Assembly (NCBI GenBank): GCA_900554585.1 | Contig: USHS01000044.1 | Span: forward strand, 1-8,540 | DNA length: 8,540 bases | Reading direction: 5' to 3' | DNA from: an uncultured Collinsella sp. | GTDB taxonomy: Bacteria > Actinomycetota > Coriobacteriia > Coriobacteriales > Coriobacteriaceae | Shown: piece after piece, positions 6,215-8,540 of the stretch | Layout: each line of letters starts with the position of its first letter | Position numbering within the stretch: the stretch's first letter is position 1 | Notes under the pieces: model-generated | Seen by the model: the letters and a program-made list of their open reading frames with translations, nothing else | Told to the model about the DNA's origin: nothing | Databases searched by the model: none | Program-made: the position numbers and the translations under genes

Positions 6215-7219
6215 TTGAAAATGCATCGGGCCGCGACCGACATAACCGAGCTCTATGCACCACAGTTTGAGCAGTTTGGCCTGGAGCTTTCCGGCAAGGG
6301 CGCCGTCTTTACCGGCGAGGTGGCAAACGATCGGGCACACGGACGCGCATGGATCATGCCCCTCTCCCCTGCCTGCATCGTCATGGAGCATTTCATCACC
6401 CCGACGCACGATATGTACCTGGCCGAATACACACCCGAACCGTACGCGTGTGTGAGCGAAGTCAGCATGCCCACGCTCATGTGCATGCCCGAGGCTGGCA
6501 TAACGCCCGCGAACCTTAAACCCTTGCATGGACCGTGGCCAAACAATGCCGTTTGCAGCTTTATCCAAGATAGCTGTGGCGAGGAATTAAGCCCGCTGTT
6601 TGCGGGGGAGCTCTATCACTCGTGCTCGGTGCTCTTTTTGCCTGGATATTTTGACGAACTGGAGCACCGCTATCCCACCGAGTTCACGGGAATCTTTGAG
6701 GCGTTTGCCGAGCCATGGCACGAGGAAGCGACGTCTGCCATCTGCCACACGCTGCGCCGGATTAACGAGGAACGCGCCCGCACCGTAGGCGGACACGTCT
6801 ATATGCAGGGCATCGTGGAGACCATGGTCGCGGAGCTCGCCTGTTCGCGCGCGGCCCACAAGCAGGCGCGGCAGGCGGCAGACACACGCGCCAGCATAAC
6901 CATTGCCGAAGAAGCAACGGCAATGATTGAGCGCGCGCTCGACAAAGGCAGACGTGTGGGTGTCAACGAAGTGGCCGAGAGGCTCTACACAAGCCGCTCC
7001 AAACTATGCGCCACCTTTAAGGCCCAAACTGGCGAGTCCCTGGGCGCCTACATTCGCAGACGCCGCATGGAGCGAGCACAGGACCTTTTGGCCGATAGCG
7101 CGCTCACGATAGCGCAGGTGGCAGAGCGTCTAGGCTACCCTCAGCAGGCCGCCTTCGCCCAAGCCTTCAAGCAACACACCGGCACCACCCCCACCACTTG
7201 GCGCTCCCAGCATATATAA
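6215..7219 (+). CDS. AraC-family transcriptional regulator
   Basis: 334-residue DNA-binding regulator. The C-terminal AraC/XylS domain (about 228-332) carries two helix-turn-helix units: VNEVAERLYTSRSKLCATFK at 250-269, and LTIAQVAERLGYPQQAAFAQ at 297-316, which leads into the typical FKQHTGTTPTTWR ending. The N-terminal 220 residues form a sensor domain I cannot tie to a known ligand. It is rich in cysteine and methionine (for example M85, M89, C90, M91, and C114 with C121). The TTG at 6215 suits the purine-rich GGAAGGGG at 6201-6208 better; ATG at 6221 is the alternative and removes only two residues. Read divergently from the ABC operon, it most likely controls that operon in response to the transported ligand, as YbtA does for ybtPQ. 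A hairpin terminator follows directly after the stop codon. Confidence 0.93.
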   Translation: MKMHRAATDITELYAPQFEQFGLELSGKGAVFTGEVANDRAHGRAWIMPLSPACIVMEHFITPTHDMYLAEYTPEPYACVSEVSMPTLMCMPEAGITPANLKPLHGPWPNNAVCSFIQDSCGEELSPLFAGELYHSCSVLFLPGYFDELEHRYPTEFTGIFEAFAEPWHEEATSAICHTLRRINEERARTVGGHVYMQGIVETMVAELACSRAAHKQARQAADTRASITIAEEATAMIERALDKGRRVGVNEVAERLYTSRSKLCATFKAQTGESLGAYIRRRRMERAQDLLADSALTIAQVAERLGYPQQAAFAQAFKQHTGTTPTTWRSQHI

Positions 7220-7221
7220 AG

Positions 7222-7248
7222 AATGAGGGCGCCATCGGTGCCCTCATT
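7222..7248 (+). terminator. Hairpin terminator after the AraC gene
   Basis: AATGAGGGC (7222-7230) pairs with GCCCTCATT (7240-7248); with one G-U pair the stem reaches 12 base pairs around a 3-base loop. It begins two bases after the AraC stop. No clear T run follows on the plus strand, whereas TTCTTTATATA follows on the minus strand, so it may work in both directions. Confidence 0.65.
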
Positions 7249-7352
7249 CACCAAATTCAATCCAGCCTACCTGACCCGAACGGCCGAGTCGTCACAGAAC
7301 CCGGGAGCCCCGGCAGGGCGGGTGCTTGCTCAAAATGAGTTCCGCACGCAAA
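7249..7352. other. GC-rich structured block between convergent terminators
   Basis: This stretch holds no convincing open reading frame. It contains a perfect CCGGG-AGC-CCCGG hairpin (7301-7313) and several overlapping GCCC/GGGC pairings. It could be untranslated 3' sequence, a small RNA or a decayed repeat; I do not recognise a known RNA family or a tRNA cloverleaf. Confidence 0.3.
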
Positions 7353-7375
7353 GAAGGCCACTTAATGTGGCCTTC
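7353..7375 (-). terminator. Hairpin terminator, likely for the tsaD transcript
   Basis: Perfect nine-base arms GAAGGCCAC (7353-7361) and GTGGCCTTC (7367-7375) with a five-base loop. On the minus strand it is followed by TTTGCG, and the flanks extend the pairing (CGCAA and TTGCG). It sits about 70 bases past the tsaD stop. Between them a further GC stem, GGCCCC with GGGG-A-CC (7414-7419 and 7427-7433), lies in the 3' untranslated part. Confidence 0.6.
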
Positions 7376-7445
7376 GTCTTGCGCAGGACTGTAGAGCAGG
7401 AAACCTTATATCCGGCCCCTCCGGTCGGGGACCACACCCGTACGA

Positions 7446-8540
7446 CTACAGCGTCATGTTCGGATCGGCGTCGACGTCGAACGGCGAGATTTCTCCTCGG
7501 TCGAATTTACGGCGGGCGACCTCCGCGATCATGGCGGCGTTGTCGGTGCATGCCGAGAGAGGCGGCACCGTTACGCGGATTCCCTGACGCCCGAGTTTCT
7601 TGATCATCATCTCGCGCAGATGCGGGTTGGCCGAGACGCCGCCGCCGATGCAATACTCCTTGCACCCGGTAGCATGCAGGGCGTTTTTGGCCTTCTTGTA
7701 CTGCACGTCAAAGACCGCCGCCTCAAACGAAGCCGCCAAATCGGGCAGATGAATCGTGCGCCCGGCCTTGGTCTCCTGCTCGATGTAGAGCGTCACCGCC
7801 GTCTTGAGGCCCGAAAGCGAGAAGCGGTAGTCGCCCCTGCTGTTCAGCGCGCGGGGGAAATCAATCGCCTTAGGGTTGCCCGTCTCGGCAAGCTTGGAGA
7901 TGATGGGACCTCCGGGATAGCCCAGGCCCAGTGCCTTTGCCACCTTGTCGAAGGCTTCGCCCACGGCGTCGTCAAGCGTCTCGCCAAGCACCTCGTAGTC
8001 GCCCCATGCCCTTACGTACACGAGCATGGTGTGCCCGCCCGAAACAAGCGTAAAGATAAACGGCGGCTTGAGGTCGGGCTGCGCCAACAGGTTGGCAAAC
8101 AGGTGACCCTCCAGATGATTGACACACACCAGCGGTTTGCCGGCAGCATACGCAAAGCCCTTGGCAAAGGCGACACCCACCACCAAGGCACCCACCAGGC
8201 CCGGACCTTGCGTCACGCCCACGGCGGCAAGCTCACTTGGTGCAATGGCTCCGCCCGTAAGGCCCAGCGACGCTGCGGCGTCCTCGAGTGCCGCGTCCAC
8301 GACGCTCACGATGACCTCAACGTGCTTGCGCGAGGCAATCTCGGGTACCACGCCGCCAAAGCGGGCATGAAAATCAATCTGCGTCGACACCTGGTTGGCC
8401 AGCATCTTGCCGTCCGCATCGATAATTGCCACGGCTGTCTCGTCGCAGGAGCTCTCGATGGCAAGCACCAGGCGGCGGCGCTCGATTTCGGCACGCTCCT
8501 CAGCGGTGCGTTCGGGCGCGGGCAGCGGCCATACACGCTG
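7446..8540 (-). CDS. tsaD: TsaD, tRNA t6A37 threonylcarbamoyltransferase subunit (5' end outside window)
   Basis: Cytoplasmic ASKHA-fold enzyme that transfers threonylcarbamoyl from threonylcarbamoyl-AMP to A37 of ANN-decoding tRNAs, working with TsaB and TsaE. Family motifs, numbered from the GTG codon at 8466-8468: IESSCDET 4-11, PEIASRKHVE 42-51, metal-binding H118 and H122 in NHLEGH, SGGHT 143-147, GGGVSAN 275-281 and CTDNAAMIA 307-315. The domain is full length to its C-terminus. Normally TsaD begins a few residues before IESSCDET. Here the frame is open for 24 more codons to the window edge, with a proline, arginine and glutamate-rich linker-like sequence, and the GTG lacks a ribosome site at proper spacing. 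I therefore annotate it as partial, possibly fused to an upstream partner such as TsaB or RimI. It is a housekeeping gene, convergent with the AraC gene and not part of the iron island. Confidence 0.95.
   Translation of the reverse strand, partial: QRVWPLPAPERTAEERAEIERRRLVLAIESSCDETAVAIIDADGKMLANQVSTQIDFHARFGGVVPEIASRKHVEVIVSVVDAALEDAAASLGLTGGAIAPSELAAVGVTQGPGLVGALVVGVAFAKGFAYAAGKPLVCVNHLEGHLFANLLAQPDLKPPFIFTLVSGGHTMLVYVRAWGDYEVLGETLDDAVGEAFDKVAKALGLGYPGGPIISKLAETGNPKAIDFPRALNSRGDYRFSLSGLKTAVTLYIEQETKAGRTIHLPDLAASFEAAVFDVQYKKAKNALHATGCKEYCIGGGVSANPHLREMMIKKLGRQGIRVTVPPLSACTDNAAMIAEVARRKFDRGEISPFDVDADPNMTL

Noticed and set aside
7249..7352. tRNA or riboswitch in the GC-rich block
   Set aside because: A GGTTC-like stretch exists on the minus strand, but no cloverleaf or anticodon arm can be built, and no gene follows for a riboswitch to control.

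Overview
The window is high-GC bacterial DNA with tightly packed genes. Codon usage, the actinobacterial flavour of the ABC and AraC proteins, and the type of small gene beside a P1B ATPase suggest a gut actinobacterium of the class Coriobacteriia (Collinsella-like). That is an inference from recognition, not from a database match. There are no insertion sequences, CRISPR arrays or tRNA genes.

Layout, left to right. (1) 31-2370, minus strand: a two-gene operon. It encodes an 81-residue single-pass, glycine-rich membrane protein (DUF6110-like) followed 18 bases later by a 691-residue P1B-type metal ATPase. The ATPase has SCA in place of the usual CPC/SPC membrane motif and an arginine-containing N-terminus without CxxC. 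This combination matches the P1B-6 ATPase plus small membrane protein (FezB/FezA) of ferrosome gene clusters, which build membrane-bound iron-storage organelles. (2) 2371-2515: the operon's control region, with a candidate promoter, an inverted repeat lying in its spacer and two small hairpins in the leader. (3) 2516-6100, minus strand: two half-size ABC transporters joined TAA-ATG with no gap, forming a heterodimer. The first carries the FADPEN D-loop typical of the IrtA/YbtP group of siderophore importers. (4) 6101-6214: a divergent control region. (5) 6215-7219, plus strand: an AraC-family regulator. (6) 7220-7445: a convergent intergenic region with two strong hairpin terminators and a GC-rich structured block. 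(7) 7446-8540, minus strand: TsaD of the t6A tRNA-modification pathway, open to the right edge and apparently continuing as an N-terminal extension or fusion.

Working model (inference): regions 1-5 form an iron-handling island. The AraC protein controls the IrtAB/YbtPQ-like transporter, which would bring in chelated iron. The FezA/FezB-like pair would sequester surplus iron. The same 10-base word, AGTTAACCTT, occurs in both control regions, which suggests shared regulation. TsaD is a housekeeping gene that borders the island.
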